Under the pieces are notes generated by a model. That model was not told where the DNA came from. It saw only the letters and a list, made by a program, of their open reading frames with translations, and ran no database searches. A DNA stretch of 41,468 bases from positions 1-41,468 of the forward strand of contig PXYW01000024.1 of assembly GCA_003023695.1 (NCBI GenBank), given 5' to 3'. Below are positions 34,974-41,468 of the stretch, piece by piece. The position numbers and the translations under genes are program-made. Position 1 is the first letter of the stretch. The number at the start of each line of letters is the position of its first letter. Source of the stretch: Sulfobacillus benefaciens (GTDB taxonomy: Bacteria > Bacillota > Sulfobacillia > Sulfobacillales > Sulfobacillaceae).

Positions 34974-35911
34974 TGGATCGATTCTTGGAAAATGATTCGG
35001 TGCTGAAAATTATCTCGGTGGTTATTGCTATTTTACTTTGGTTTATTGTGAGCTCAAGCAATCCGACACAGACCACCAATCGATCATTTGGACCGATTCC
35101 CTTGTCCCAATCATCACTGACCCGCGCCAATTTATCGGTGGGCGCTTTGGATCCGAATGTTGTGACCGTAACTTTGAAAGGGTCACCGCAAAGTGTGCAA
35201 AATGCATCTATCCGACAGATTGCCGCTTTTGTGGAGCTGGCCGACATTACGCGCGCGGGTACCTATTCCGTGCCAGTTCGGGTGTCTGTACCCGAAGGCA
35301 CCAGCCTAGTTTCGGTGGTTCCCAATCACGTGGTGGTGACCGTTGATCAACTAGGGACCAAACACTTTGCAGTAGCGTTGCATCCTCTGGGGACGCCAGC
35401 GCCGGGATACGAGATTAAGTCGTCGGCAGTGTCTGTCAAAGAAGCCAGTGTCAATGGACCAACCAGCGAGTTGGCGCAAATTCGGTCGGTGGTGGCCGAT
35501 GTATCTGTGGGGGGGCGCGCTGCTAACTTTCAAGAACAGGTGATTTTGTTGCCGCTCAACAGAAAAGATCAGGTAGTGCCTGATGTTCAAGTGAGCCCCA
35601 ATTTAGTGACGGCGACAGTTGCGATTCAACCGATTCCTCCGCAAAAAACGGTGCCTGTTGTTGTGAAATATACAGGCACGCCTGCAGCAGGTTACCAGGT
35701 GGGGCAAATTACGGTAGCCCCGGCGACGGTCGATATCACAGGGACGTCGGCCGCATTAAGTGGGATCAGTCAGGTCAATACCCAGATGGTTTCGGTTGTG
35801 GGACAGACGAGCACTGTGACCGAAACCGTGCCATTGGCGTTTCCTAAAGGGATATCTGGCATGACGATAAATTCTGTCACGGTGACGATCACCATTTCGC
35901 CGAGTGGTTAA
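34973..35911 (+). CDS. cdaR: YbbR/CdaR-family regulator of diadenylate cyclase
   Basis: A 312-residue protein with one N-terminal membrane helix (VLKIISVVIAILLWFIVSS, 9-27) and an extracytoplasmic part built of about three YbbR beta-domains, each with the VTVTLKGSPQSVQNA or VSVKEASVNGP type of turn. It binds CdaA in the membrane and tunes c-di-AMP production. The ATG overlaps the cdaA stop (TAATG). The length is shorter than four-domain YbbR proteins. Confidence 0.88.
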   Translation: MDRFLENDSVLKIISVVIAILLWFIVSSSNPTQTTNRSFGPIPLSQSSLTRANLSVGALDPNVVTVTLKGSPQSVQNASIRQIAAFVELADITRAGTYSVPVRVSVPEGTSLVSVVPNHVVVTVDQLGTKHFAVALHPLGTPAPGYEIKSSAVSVKEASVNGPTSELAQIRSVVADVSVGGRAANFQEQVILLPLNRKDQVVPDVQVSPNLVTATVAIQPIPPQKTVPVVVKYTGTPAAGYQVGQITVAPATVDITGTSAALSGISQVNTQMVSVVGQTSTVTETVPLAFPKGISGMTINSVTVTITISPSG

Positions 35912-35957
35912 TACCGTACATAGCGTATACACTATAGACACTGTTGGAGGCATGAGG

Positions 35958-37304
35958 ATGGCGTTATTTGGAACCGATGGCGTACGAGGAGTTGCCAATC
36001 ACGAATTGACGGCCGAACTGGCTATGCGCATTGGGCAGGCGGCAGGGGCGATGTTGGGGCATGGTACTCAAGTTTTGGTGGCGCGTGACACCCGGTTATC
36101 TGGCCCAATGTTGGAAGCAGCGTTGACGGCTGGTTTAACCTCTCAGGGGGTAAATGTGCTAATGGCTGGGGTGATTCCCACCCCAGCATTGGCTCACCTA
36201 ATCGATGGCATGAATGCTAGTGCCGGCATCATGATTTCGGCTTCGCACAATCCTCCGGAATATAATGGAATTAAACTGCTGGATCGTGGCGGCCGTAAGT
36301 GGTCAGCCATTCGCGAGAACGAGGTAGAGGCCGGGGTATTATCCCCCACCGCTTTGCCGGTGCCAAGCCCTGATCGGATTGGCGCTGTTCTGCACATTGA
36401 AGAAGATGCTCGAACCCGTTATCTGAAATATTTGCAATTACTTTTTGCAGGGCATATCCGCCCCCTGAAAGTCATCGCGGATGTAGCTCATGGGGCAGCG
36501 ATTGCCACGGCTCCGGCTATCTTTCACCAGTTGGGACTTCAAGTTACGGTATTGAATGGAGATCCTGATGGGCTACGTATCAATCAAAACTGTGGAGCGA
36601 CTCACCCTGACATTATTCGCGAAGCCGTATTACAGCATCACGCTGATATTGGTCTTTCATTTGACGGCGACGCGGATCGGTTAATTGCGGTGGATGAATT
36701 GGGGCATGTTGTGGATGGAGATGAAATTCTTTACGCGTTAGCGATCGGAATGAGAGAGCGTGGCGAATTATTGCAAAACACGGTGATCGCCACGGTAATG
36801 TCTAATCTCGGACTAGAAAAGGCCTTGGAACAACAAGGCATAAGATTGGAACGCACGCCAGTGGGTGACCGGTGGGTAGCAGAAAAGATGCGGGAAGGGA
36901 ACTTCAGCTTAGGGGGCGAACAATCCGGGCATGTCATTTTATCTCAATGGGCGGAAACTGGTGACGGTGTTTTGACAGCACTGGCGTTGCTGTCGGAAAT
37001 GTCGCGGCAAAACCGCCCGCTGTCTGAGTTGGTGAAACCCGTAGAGCGTTACCCGCAATTGTTGCATAATGTGCAATTGCCGCATGCCGTCCAGGATTGG
37101 CAGCAGGAGATCCCGGATCTGTTGGAATTGGTGGCATTGGCCCAGCACGAACTGGGCGATGAAGGAAGAATTGTCATACGGCCGTCAGGAACCGAGCCGT
37201 TATTGCGCATTATGCTGGAAGGGAGGGATGCGGGCCAAATCCGTCATTGGGCAGACCGTATGGCCGCGGTCGTAAACGACGCTTTACAGTCGGCAAAAGC
37301 TTAG
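35958..37304 (+). CDS. glmM: Phosphoglucosamine mutase
   Basis: A 448-residue enzyme converting glucosamine-6-phosphate to glucosamine-1-phosphate for peptidoglycan precursors. The phosphoserine is Ser96 in MISASHNPPEYNGIK; the metal loop is FDGDADRLIAVD; the sugar loop GGEQSGHVI; the phosphate loop RPSGTEPLLRIM. An ATG at 35952 is too close to TTGGAGG (35944-35950); the ATG at 35958 is 7 bases away and begins MALFGTDGVRG like homologues. GlmM also binds and inhibits CdaA in several Gram-positives, which fits the gene order. Confidence 0.97.
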   Translation: MALFGTDGVRGVANHELTAELAMRIGQAAGAMLGHGTQVLVARDTRLSGPMLEAALTAGLTSQGVNVLMAGVIPTPALAHLIDGMNASAGIMISASHNPPEYNGIKLLDRGGRKWSAIRENEVEAGVLSPTALPVPSPDRIGAVLHIEEDARTRYLKYLQLLFAGHIRPLKVIADVAHGAAIATAPAIFHQLGLQVTVLNGDPDGLRINQNCGATHPDIIREAVLQHHADIGLSFDGDADRLIAVDELGHVVDGDEILYALAIGMRERGELLQNTVIATVMSNLGLEKALEQQGIRLERTPVGDRWVAEKMREGNFSLGGEQSGHVILSQWAETGDGVLTALALLSEMSRQNRPLSELVKPVERYPQLLHNVQLPHAVQDWQQEIPDLLELVALAQHELGDEGRIVIRPSGTEPLLRIMLEGRDAGQIRHWADRMAAVVNDALQSAKA

Positions 37305-37318
37305 GTTTACTAGCCCGA

Positions 37319-37475
37319 GAGCGCCGGAACCCTCAGTGGTAGGGTTGACGAGGTGGGGGATCTCGAAGTATTCGGCGGGTGACCTCCGGCTGCCCAGCGG
37401 CCGATAAATCACGGACAAAGGTCGGTCGTAAGGGCGACACAAAACCGTGCGGCTGGGGCCGACTCCATTTGAATT
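37319..37475 (+). ncRNA. glmS ribozyme: glmS ribozyme (glucosamine-6-phosphate-activated self-cleaving riboswitch)
   Basis: The 186-base glmM-glmS gap contains the ribozyme core: AGCGCCGGAAC at 37320-37330, then a P2 hairpin, GTTGACGAGG, GGATCTCGAAGTATTCGGCG, GTGACCTCCGGCTG, a P3 stem (GGCCGA...TCGGTC) and a P4 region ending GGGGCCGACTCC. These match the known B. subtilis class in order. Self-cleavage is expected between A37320 and G37321 when glucosamine-6-phosphate is bound, which destabilises the mRNA and lowers GlmS. The glmS ribosome binding site follows at 37478-37482. The exact 3' boundary is approximate. Confidence 0.93.
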
Positions 37476-37490
37476 ATGGAGGCGAACCGT

Positions 37491-39302
37491 ATGTGTGGAA
37501 TAGTGGGGTTCGTCGGCAGTCAAGCCGACGCGTTACCCTTTATTTTTGATGGATTAAAACGGTTGGAGTATCGGGGATATGATTCTGCAGGTATTGCTTT
37601 AGCATTGCCGCAAGGCATTGCAATCCGGAAAAGCAAGGGAAAAATTACGGTGCTGGAAGCGGTGTTAGGTTCGCTGCCCCCGGGACCTTGTGGAATTGGA
37701 CATACGCGTTGGGCGACTCATGGACGGCCGACTGACCAAAATGCTCACCCCCACACCGACTGTCGGGGAGAAATTGCCACCGTTCACAATGGCATCATCG
37801 AAAATTTTGAAGAACTGCGAACGGAACTTATTGCCTTAGGGCATCATTTTGCTTCCGATACCGATACCGAAGTGATACCGCACCTATTAGAACAATATGG
37901 CGGAAACTACGACCTTGAAGCTGCTGTACGGAAAGCGGAAACACGCCTTAAAGGTGCCTATGCCTTTTTAGCGGTGTCGTCCCACGAACCTGACAAAGTT
38001 GTGGCGGTGCGACGGACTAGTCCACTATTGATCGGGCTGGGACAGGGAGAGAATTACCTGGCGAGTGATTTTAGCGCTTTTTTATCGGCCACCCGGCGGG
38101 CGATTGCGTTGGAAAACGGGGATATGGCGGTAGTAACGCCAACCCGCTACCAAATCTGGGATCAATCCGGGAATCCAGTGGAGCGGTCGGTCATTGAGAT
38201 CGACTGGGACATCAAGCAAGCAGAACGAGGCGGTTATCCCCATTTCATGCTGAAAGAAATTATGGAACAGCCTGAAGCGTGGAGCGACTGCCTATTAGGA
38301 CGGCTTGACGGGGAACGGGTCCTGGTGTCGGAACTTGGACTGCCCGTGGAGCTTCTCAACCAAACCAAACGAATTCAAATTGTTGCTGCAGGCACTGCTT
38401 ATCACGCCGGGCTCATCGGGAAAGCGCTCATTGAGCGTCTGGTAAGGATTCCAGTCGCGGTCGACGTGGCATCCGAATATCGCTATCAGGATCCGGTACT
38501 GGAACCCGGTACCTTGGTGATTGCGGTGTCGCAGTCGGGGGAAACGGCTGATACCTTGGCCTGTGTGCGGATGGCCAAGGATATGGGCGGATTTACTTAT
38601 GCCATCACCAATACGGTGGGGTCTACATTGTCAAGAGAATCGGATGCGGTCATTTATACCCATGCGGGCCCAGAAATAGCGGTAGCATCCACCAAAGCCT
38701 ATACTACGCAGATTTTGGTGTTTAGTCTTCTAGCACTGGCATTCGCCGAAGCGCGGGGCCGGGGACGCCCCGATTTGATTCAGATGTTGCGTGAGTTGCC
38801 AGGCTTAGGGCATGAGGTACTGGAACGAATGGATCTAGTGCGCCAAATGGCCGAGAAACTTGCTCAAAGTCGCGATGTGTTTTATGTGGGACGGGGCATC
38901 GATTGGGCTCTTGCTATGGAAGGTCAGCTTAAGCTCAAGGAGATTTCGTATATCCATGCGGAAGCCTACGCGGCAGGTGAACTGAAACATGGCACATTAG
39001 CCTTAATTGAAGAAGGAACGCCTGTAGTGGCTATTGTAACGGAATCTCAATTAGCCGAAAAAACGATCTCCAATATTCTAGAGGTCAAGGCTCGCGGGGC
39101 AGAAGTGTGGGGCATTGTTGCCGACCATATGCCGGGCGCATTTGCTATGGATCATCGGATATCGTTTCCGGTTCGAGATCCACTGGTATCGTCCGTATTG
39201 GCGGCCATTCCACTGCAACTGCTAGCATATTGGACCGCTGTCGCGCGGGGGGAAGACGTCGACCAACCACGAAATTTGGCCAAGTCTGTAACAGTTGAAT
39301 GA
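37491..39302 (+). CDS. glmS: Glutamine-fructose-6-phosphate aminotransferase (isomerizing)
   Basis: A 603-residue enzyme making glucosamine-6-phosphate, the entry to amino-sugar and cell-wall synthesis. MCGIVGF places the N-terminal nucleophile Cys2; the glutaminase domain has RGYDSAG and HTRWATHG. Two SIS sugar-isomerase domains follow (about 280-420 and 450-590) with VSQSGETADTLA, and the protein ends NLAKSVTVE. The ATG is 8 bases after GGAGG. Expression is controlled by the upstream ribozyme. The 3' end of glmS is the target recognised by Tn7 TnsD in other bacteria, and a Tn7-like end lies 23 bases after this stop codon. Confidence 0.98.
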   Translation: MCGIVGFVGSQADALPFIFDGLKRLEYRGYDSAGIALALPQGIAIRKSKGKITVLEAVLGSLPPGPCGIGHTRWATHGRPTDQNAHPHTDCRGEIATVHNGIIENFEELRTELIALGHHFASDTDTEVIPHLLEQYGGNYDLEAAVRKAETRLKGAYAFLAVSSHEPDKVVAVRRTSPLLIGLGQGENYLASDFSAFLSATRRAIALENGDMAVVTPTRYQIWDQSGNPVERSVIEIDWDIKQAERGGYPHFMLKEIMEQPEAWSDCLLGRLDGERVLVSELGLPVELLNQTKRIQIVAAGTAYHAGLIGKALIERLVRIPVAVDVASEYRYQDPVLEPGTLVIAVSQSGETADTLACVRMAKDMGGFTYAITNTVGSTLSRESDAVIYTHAGPEIAVASTKAYTTQILVFSLLALAFAEARGRGRPDLIQMLRELPGLGHEVLERMDLVRQMAEKLAQSRDVFYVGRGIDWALAMEGQLKLKEISYIHAEAYAAGELKHGTLALIEEGTPVVAIVTESQLAEKTISNILEVKARGAEVWGIVADHMPGAFAMDHRISFPVRDPLVSSVLAAIPLQLLAYWTAVARGEDVDQPRNLAKSVTVE

Positions 39303-39325
39303 GGTTGCCGTCTTGGGAAGCTTTT

Positions 39326-39442
39326 TGTTGGGTGACAAAAATTACGTTAACTGAACAATAATTATCTTAACTGGACAAAAAATAGCTTGGCTGTAGTGGG
39401 AAAACATCGGACAGTTGAAACAAGTGTTTTGGGTGTTTCAAC
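39326..39442 (+). repeat. Tn7-like right end, copy 1 (three TnsB-type sites and a hairpin)
   Basis: Terminus TGTTGGGT followed by three abutting 20-base repeats: GACAAAAATTACGTTAACTG (39334-39353), AACAATAATTATCTTAACTG (39354-39373) and GACAAAAAATAGCTTGGCTG (39374-39393). TGT, five bases, then GACAA is the same spacing as in Tn7, and phased 20-base TnsB sites are characteristic of its right end. Further in, GTTGAAACA (39414-39422) and TGTTTCAAC (39434-39442) form a 9-pair hairpin. Confidence 0.8.
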
Positions 39443-39495
39443 TGTGCGTTTGTTATATTAAAGATGTCGACCCGGACGGACACTTGGTACCTTCC

Positions 39496-39873
39496 ATGGT
39501 AGGCGAAAAGAGTCGCAGACTTACAGGCAGAGACGATGCTTGGAGGCTTGCCCGGATCAGCGGTGCATATGCCATGAATAGCATGCCGTGGCGCGAAATA
39601 GCGAGCCCCGTGGTGTCCTTTGCTCTGACCTTTACGTCTGACCTAAACCAACAAGCGATTTTTTCGGCGTTAGTTGACCAAGGGCCGAGGAGTTGGACGA
39701 GCGCTCCAGGCGAGACTCCACCAATATTGGTATCCAGTATTGAGAGCGCGCAAAGATTTTTGGACACGGAAACGGATGAGAACGTTAAGCCTCTATGGTG
39801 GTGGTATGTCGAGCACACCAACTCCGTACTGCGACAATGGGAAGAGACAATAGATGAGGAGAGCGGGAACTAA
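39496..39873 (+). CDS. Hypothetical protein, cargo of the Tn7-like remnant
   Basis: A 125-residue product from ATG 39496 (MVGEKSRRLTGRDDAWRLAR) to TAA at 39871-39873. The frame is open back to 39415 inside the repeat, but there is no ribosome binding site before any start, so the start is uncertain. The C-terminal half is acidic and Trp-rich (PLWWWYVEHTNSVLRQWEE). It is soluble by eye and has no motif that I recognise. Its stop overlaps the ATG of the HEPN-like gene by one base (TAATG), so the two were probably a coupled pair, perhaps a two-component toxin or defence cassette. An alternative ATG at 39464 in another frame stops after 12 codons. Confidence 0.5.
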   Translation: MVGEKSRRLTGRDDAWRLARISGAYAMNSMPWREIASPVVSFALTFTSDLNQQAIFSALVDQGPRSWTSAPGETPPILVSSIESAQRFLDTETDENVKPLWWWYVEHTNSVLRQWEETIDEESGN

Positions 39874-40155
39874 TGGTGAAGACTCTTGAGCAACGCATCA
39901 CAGAAGCCGAGCAGACGTTGACGGTGGTCGAAACTGCTTTCAACCGAAATGTGAATGTCGTGCCGATTGAAGTGGAGACGTGGTTTCGGGAGAGGGTCAA
40001 CCACCGCAGGTTGGCCACAACTGTTAGCTACCCGTGAAGCGGTGCGGAAAACGCTAGATGGCTTGGAGCTACATACAACCGCCTCAGACGACGTAGTGAT
40101 TTTAAACCAAGCGATGAAATTTGGGCACTTTCGATTGATGGGCTCAATGGCGTGA
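39873..40155 (+). pseudogene. Broken N-terminal part of the HEPN-like protein gene
   Basis: ATG at 39873 starts MVKTLEQRITEAEQTLTVV, a helical segment, and stops at TGA 40035-40037 after 54 codons. The next frame continues without a break of coding character from about 40020 (LLATREAVRKTLDGLELH) to TGA at 40153-40155, where TGG would restore one frame with the following segment (GSMA, then MTAAWAAADS). I read this as one ancestral gene with a frameshift near 40005-40030 and a nonsense change at 40153. Sequencing error or programmed recoding cannot be excluded from sequence alone. Confidence 0.55.
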
Positions 40156-40674
40156 ATGACCGCCGCATGGGCTGCCGCAGATTCCATTATCGAGGTTGCG
40201 GGAGACCTTCTGCGCCCGCTTCCTGGGTTTAGATCCGTCAAGCTGGTTTCTCATTTTGTGAGCGACGAAGACGCCCACCGACAGGAACGAGACAAGGTCC
40301 CCTATCTGTTGTATCAAGAGATACGTAAGACCTTTGGCTGGCCGATAGGACTCAGCTATGCTGTTCGGAACCATCTAGTCCACGACGGCGGACAATCGAG
40401 CGGCTCCAACTTTTTCGAAGACGGCCCCGGCTCCACATCAGCATTTCGTGTTTCGCAAACGGGTTGGGACTTCGTATGCAGGAAGGCCAGGGCGTATGGA
40501 GTGGCAGACTCGGGGTTCTCTAGAGCGACTGATTGGCCGACCCCATCGACAGACGACTTCAGAGTTCTAATGGACGTGTGTATTCGCGAGATGGATGATG
40601 CACTGGGAGTACTTTTGGGATACGCGTGTACGGCCTTAAAAACTAATGCGGCATTTATGCTTAGGGAAGATTGA
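40156..40674 (+). CDS. HEPN-domain-like protein, C-terminal segment
   Basis: A 172-residue frame from ATG 40156, directly after the in-frame TGA, with no ribosome binding site. Helical text (AAWAAADSIIEVAGDLL) precedes AVRNHLVHDGG, whose Arg71-x4-His76 with Asn after Arg is the HEPN superfamily nuclease signature. HEPN proteins are often RNases in toxin-antitoxin and phage-defence systems. Most likely this is the C-terminal two thirds of the gene that begins at 39873. The same frame stays open for 36 further codons after the TGA at 40672 (AIDFVRQAAGRFGF), so a second nonsense change is possible. Family call rests on one motif. Confidence 0.5.
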   Translation: MTAAWAAADSIIEVAGDLLRPLPGFRSVKLVSHFVSDEDAHRQERDKVPYLLYQEIRKTFGWPIGLSYAVRNHLVHDGGQSSGSNFFEDGPGSTSAFRVSQTGWDFVCRKARAYGVADSGFSRATDWPTPSTDDFRVLMDVCIREMDDALGVLLGYACTALKTNAAFMLRED

Positions 40675-40934
40675 GTATGGGCGATTGATTTTGTTCGACA
40701 AGCTGCGGGTAGGTTTGGATTTATTGAACCATTAGCCGCAAGTAAAGCGCTGGAGATGGTTTGGCGCGAGCAACCGATCATGGACTGAGCGCAGAACTTT
40801 ATTACTTATTTTGGTTTCTTAGTCGTCATGGGCGCAAGTCATTAACATAGGCTCGGGGTGATCGGACAAAGCTGGAAACCCCTATGAATCCTGGGTCTGC
40901 GGCGCAGAACATTATTATCAAACATCAGCCACAG
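40675..40934. other. Gap between HEPN-like segment and second Tn7-like end
   Basis: About 260 bases with no supported gene. It starts with a 36-codon in-frame continuation of the HEPN-like frame (to TGA at 40786-40788). A left end of the proximal element would be expected here, but no inverted array of 20-base sites is found. Confidence 0.4.
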
Positions 40935-41049
40935 TGTCCAGTCACAAAAATTACGTTTACGGAACAACAATTCATTAGCTGGACAGAAAATAGCTTGACT
41001 GTCGTGGAAAACATAGCACGGTTGAAACAAGGGTTTTGGGTCTTTCAAC
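40935..41049 (+). repeat. Tn7-like right end, copy 2
   Basis: Terminus TGTCCAGT, then CACAAAAATTACGTTTACGG (40943-40962), AACAACAATTCATTAGCTG (40963-40981) and GACAGAAAATAGCTTGACTG (40982-41001). Inverted arms GTTGAAA (41021-41027) and TTTCAAC (41043-41049) follow. It aligns through its length with copy 1 at 39326-39442 with many substitutions, so the two are related but not a recent duplication. Confidence 0.8.
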
Positions 41050-41082
41050 TGGTGTGGGGTTGCTGGGGAGAAGGAGGCCTAT

Positions 41083-41357
41083 ATGGCCAAACGGCAAGCG
41101 CGAGAATAGACCCGACACCGTTGAGCGGCGTATAAAAAGAAGGCCGGGGGACCGGGCGCGGAGCAAACTATAAGCCGTGGATTTTGGTGCCAGATGTTCC
41201 GTCCCCAGGATTGGCCAATCGTGTTAAGGGAGTACCCGCTACGATTTCTTGCTGCTGGATGACTGCTCTGCATCCTTTGACCGTCGACGAAAGTCGTGAT
41301 CTCCTTGCATGGAATCGGATTTTCGCTCTAACTGACGACGTCAGTCGGCGTGGTTAG
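41083..41357 (+). pseudogene. tnsA: tnsA remnant (Tn7-like transposon endonuclease), frameshifted
   Basis: A good AAGGAGG (41071-41077) precedes ATG 41083, which encodes MAKRQARE and then a TAG. The next frame gives NRPDTVERRIK (41105-41137), and a third gives KEGRGTGRGANYKPW and ILVPDVPSPGLANRVKG (41136-41231). Joined, these match the TnsA N-terminus, where RRIKEGRGQG, PWL-VQ-VPS-G and R-KG are typical. GSTRYDFLLLDD (41228-41263) may be a further shifted piece. TnsA makes the 5' strand cut that lets Tn7 move by cut-and-paste. At least two frameshifts make it inactive. The third frame remains open to 41357 but no longer resembles TnsA and overlaps the opposing gene. Confidence 0.7.
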
Positions 41358-41468
41358 GGTGAACTCCTCCTGCAGCCACCATGGCTTGGTCGAAGGTGTA
41401 GACGGGGATTTGCGGCGAATATGAGAGCAGAAGACAGTCCACCCAGTCGAGGTTTGTTTCCTCAAACT
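41341..41468 (-). CDS. PIN-domain (VapC-like) protein, C-terminal part, partial
   Basis: Minus-strand frame entering from the right edge and ending at TGA (41343-41341), 41 residues seen. NLDWVDCLLLSYSPQ and IPVYTFDQAM resemble the end of PIN nucleases, where an aspartate before the long helix (D-VDCLL) and TFD near the C-terminus help bind the metal. VapC-type toxins are tRNA- or rRNA-cleaving RNases paired with an antitoxin, which would lie beyond the edge. The frame is intact in the visible part, unlike the neighbouring tnsA, which it faces and slightly overlaps. Confidence 0.5.
   Translation of the reverse strand, partial: FEETNLDWVDCLLLSYSPQIPVYTFDQAMVAAGGVHPNHAD

Larger units (their letters stand above)
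39326..40934 (+). mobile_element. Glms-proximal Tn7-like remnant: right end plus cargo
   Basis: Starts with TGT at 39326, 23 bases past the glmS stop, and runs to the next end of the same type at 40935. It holds a right-end array, one unrecognised gene and a broken HEPN-like gene. No tns genes and no recognisable left end are present. The 5 bases before the terminus are CTTTT (39321-39325), the expected position of the target duplication; no matching CTTTT is found before 40935, consistent with loss of the left end. Boundaries on the right side are inferred. Confidence 0.6.
40935..41468 (+). mobile_element. Second (distal) Tn7-like element: right end, tnsA remnant, partial
   Basis: Begins with TGT at 40935 and continues past the window. 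It has the same orientation as the first end, a right end facing glmS with tnsA pointing inward, as in Tn7. The tnsA gene is broken and soon gives way to an opposing PIN-domain gene, so tnsB and tnsC are not visible. It most likely entered the glmS site before the proximal element, which now separates it from the target. Confidence 0.65.

Noticed and set aside
40689..40700. TGTCGAACAAAA on the minus strand as a possible left end of the proximal Tn7-like element
   Set aside because: Spacing between TGT and the ACAAAA motif is too short compared with the right ends, and no further phased sites follow.
41051..41135. TTG-initiated frame running through the second end into the tnsA start region
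   Set aside because: It crosses the end array hairpin and reads antagonistic to the clear ribosome binding site and tnsA text; no protein character.
1..41468. CRISPR arrays, tRNA and rRNA genes
   Set aside because: No regularly spaced repeats with unique spacers and no tRNA- or rRNA-like sequence seen; the 20-base repeats at 39334 and 40943 abut without spacers.

Overview
The window looks like a chromosomal segment of an acidophilic, Sulfobacillus-type Gram-positive bacterium. That is an inference from gene content and order: WhiA-YvcK-RapZ, CdaA-YbbR-GlmM, a glmS ribozyme, Rex, Gram-positive ribosome binding sites, and a complete 14-subunit complex I operon, which is uncommon in Firmicutes. 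No rRNA, tRNA or CRISPR array was seen.

Layout. 1-1492 (minus strand): a cytochrome-c-biogenesis/thiol-redox operon, ccdA, a TlpA/ResA-type thioredoxin and the start of an Lgt-like membrane protein. 1632-3195: ftsE-ftsX. 3270-11228: an S41 (CtpA-like) protease with its own extended -10 promoter, then uvrB-uvrA-uvrC. 11229-12370: a small YvlD-like membrane protein and a Cof-type HAD phosphatase. 12367-12606 (minus): a 79-residue single-pass membrane protein. 12771-15752: rapZ-yvcK-whiA, with a long palindrome at the yvcK start and a 79-base yvcK/whiA overlap. 15753-29576: promoter region with repeated TTGTGAAT elements, then nuoA to nuoN, tightly packed and often translationally coupled. 29577-31449: a structured leader, a polyprenyl diphosphate synthase (probable quinone side chain) and the redox repressor gene rex. 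31446-34012: an EamA transporter and, convergently, a UbiB/ABC1-family kinase-like protein. 34149-39302: cdaA, ybbR/cdaR, glmM, glmS ribozyme, glmS, joining c-di-AMP synthesis to amino-sugar supply for the cell wall.

The accessory part begins 23 bases after the glmS stop codon. At 39326 there is a terminus TGT, five bases, then three abutting 20-base repeats of the GACAAAAATTACGTTAACTG type. This is the architecture of a Tn7 right end, in the classical Tn7 attachment site and in the classical orientation. A second, diverged copy of the same end lies at 40935 and is followed by a well-placed ribosome binding site and a broken tnsA gene whose pieces lie in several frames. Between the ends are an unrecognised gene and a broken gene for a protein with a HEPN-like RNHLVH motif. 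A partial PIN-domain toxin-like gene runs off the right edge. I read this as at least two stacked, decaying Tn7-like insertions carrying defence or toxin-type cargo.

The other notable signals are the hepT leader with mutually exclusive hairpins and a leader ORF, the TTGTGAATTGACGA repeats that may bind the Rex encoded 15 kb downstream, and a hairpin that can hide the glmS ribosome binding site with bases of the ribozyme 3' end.
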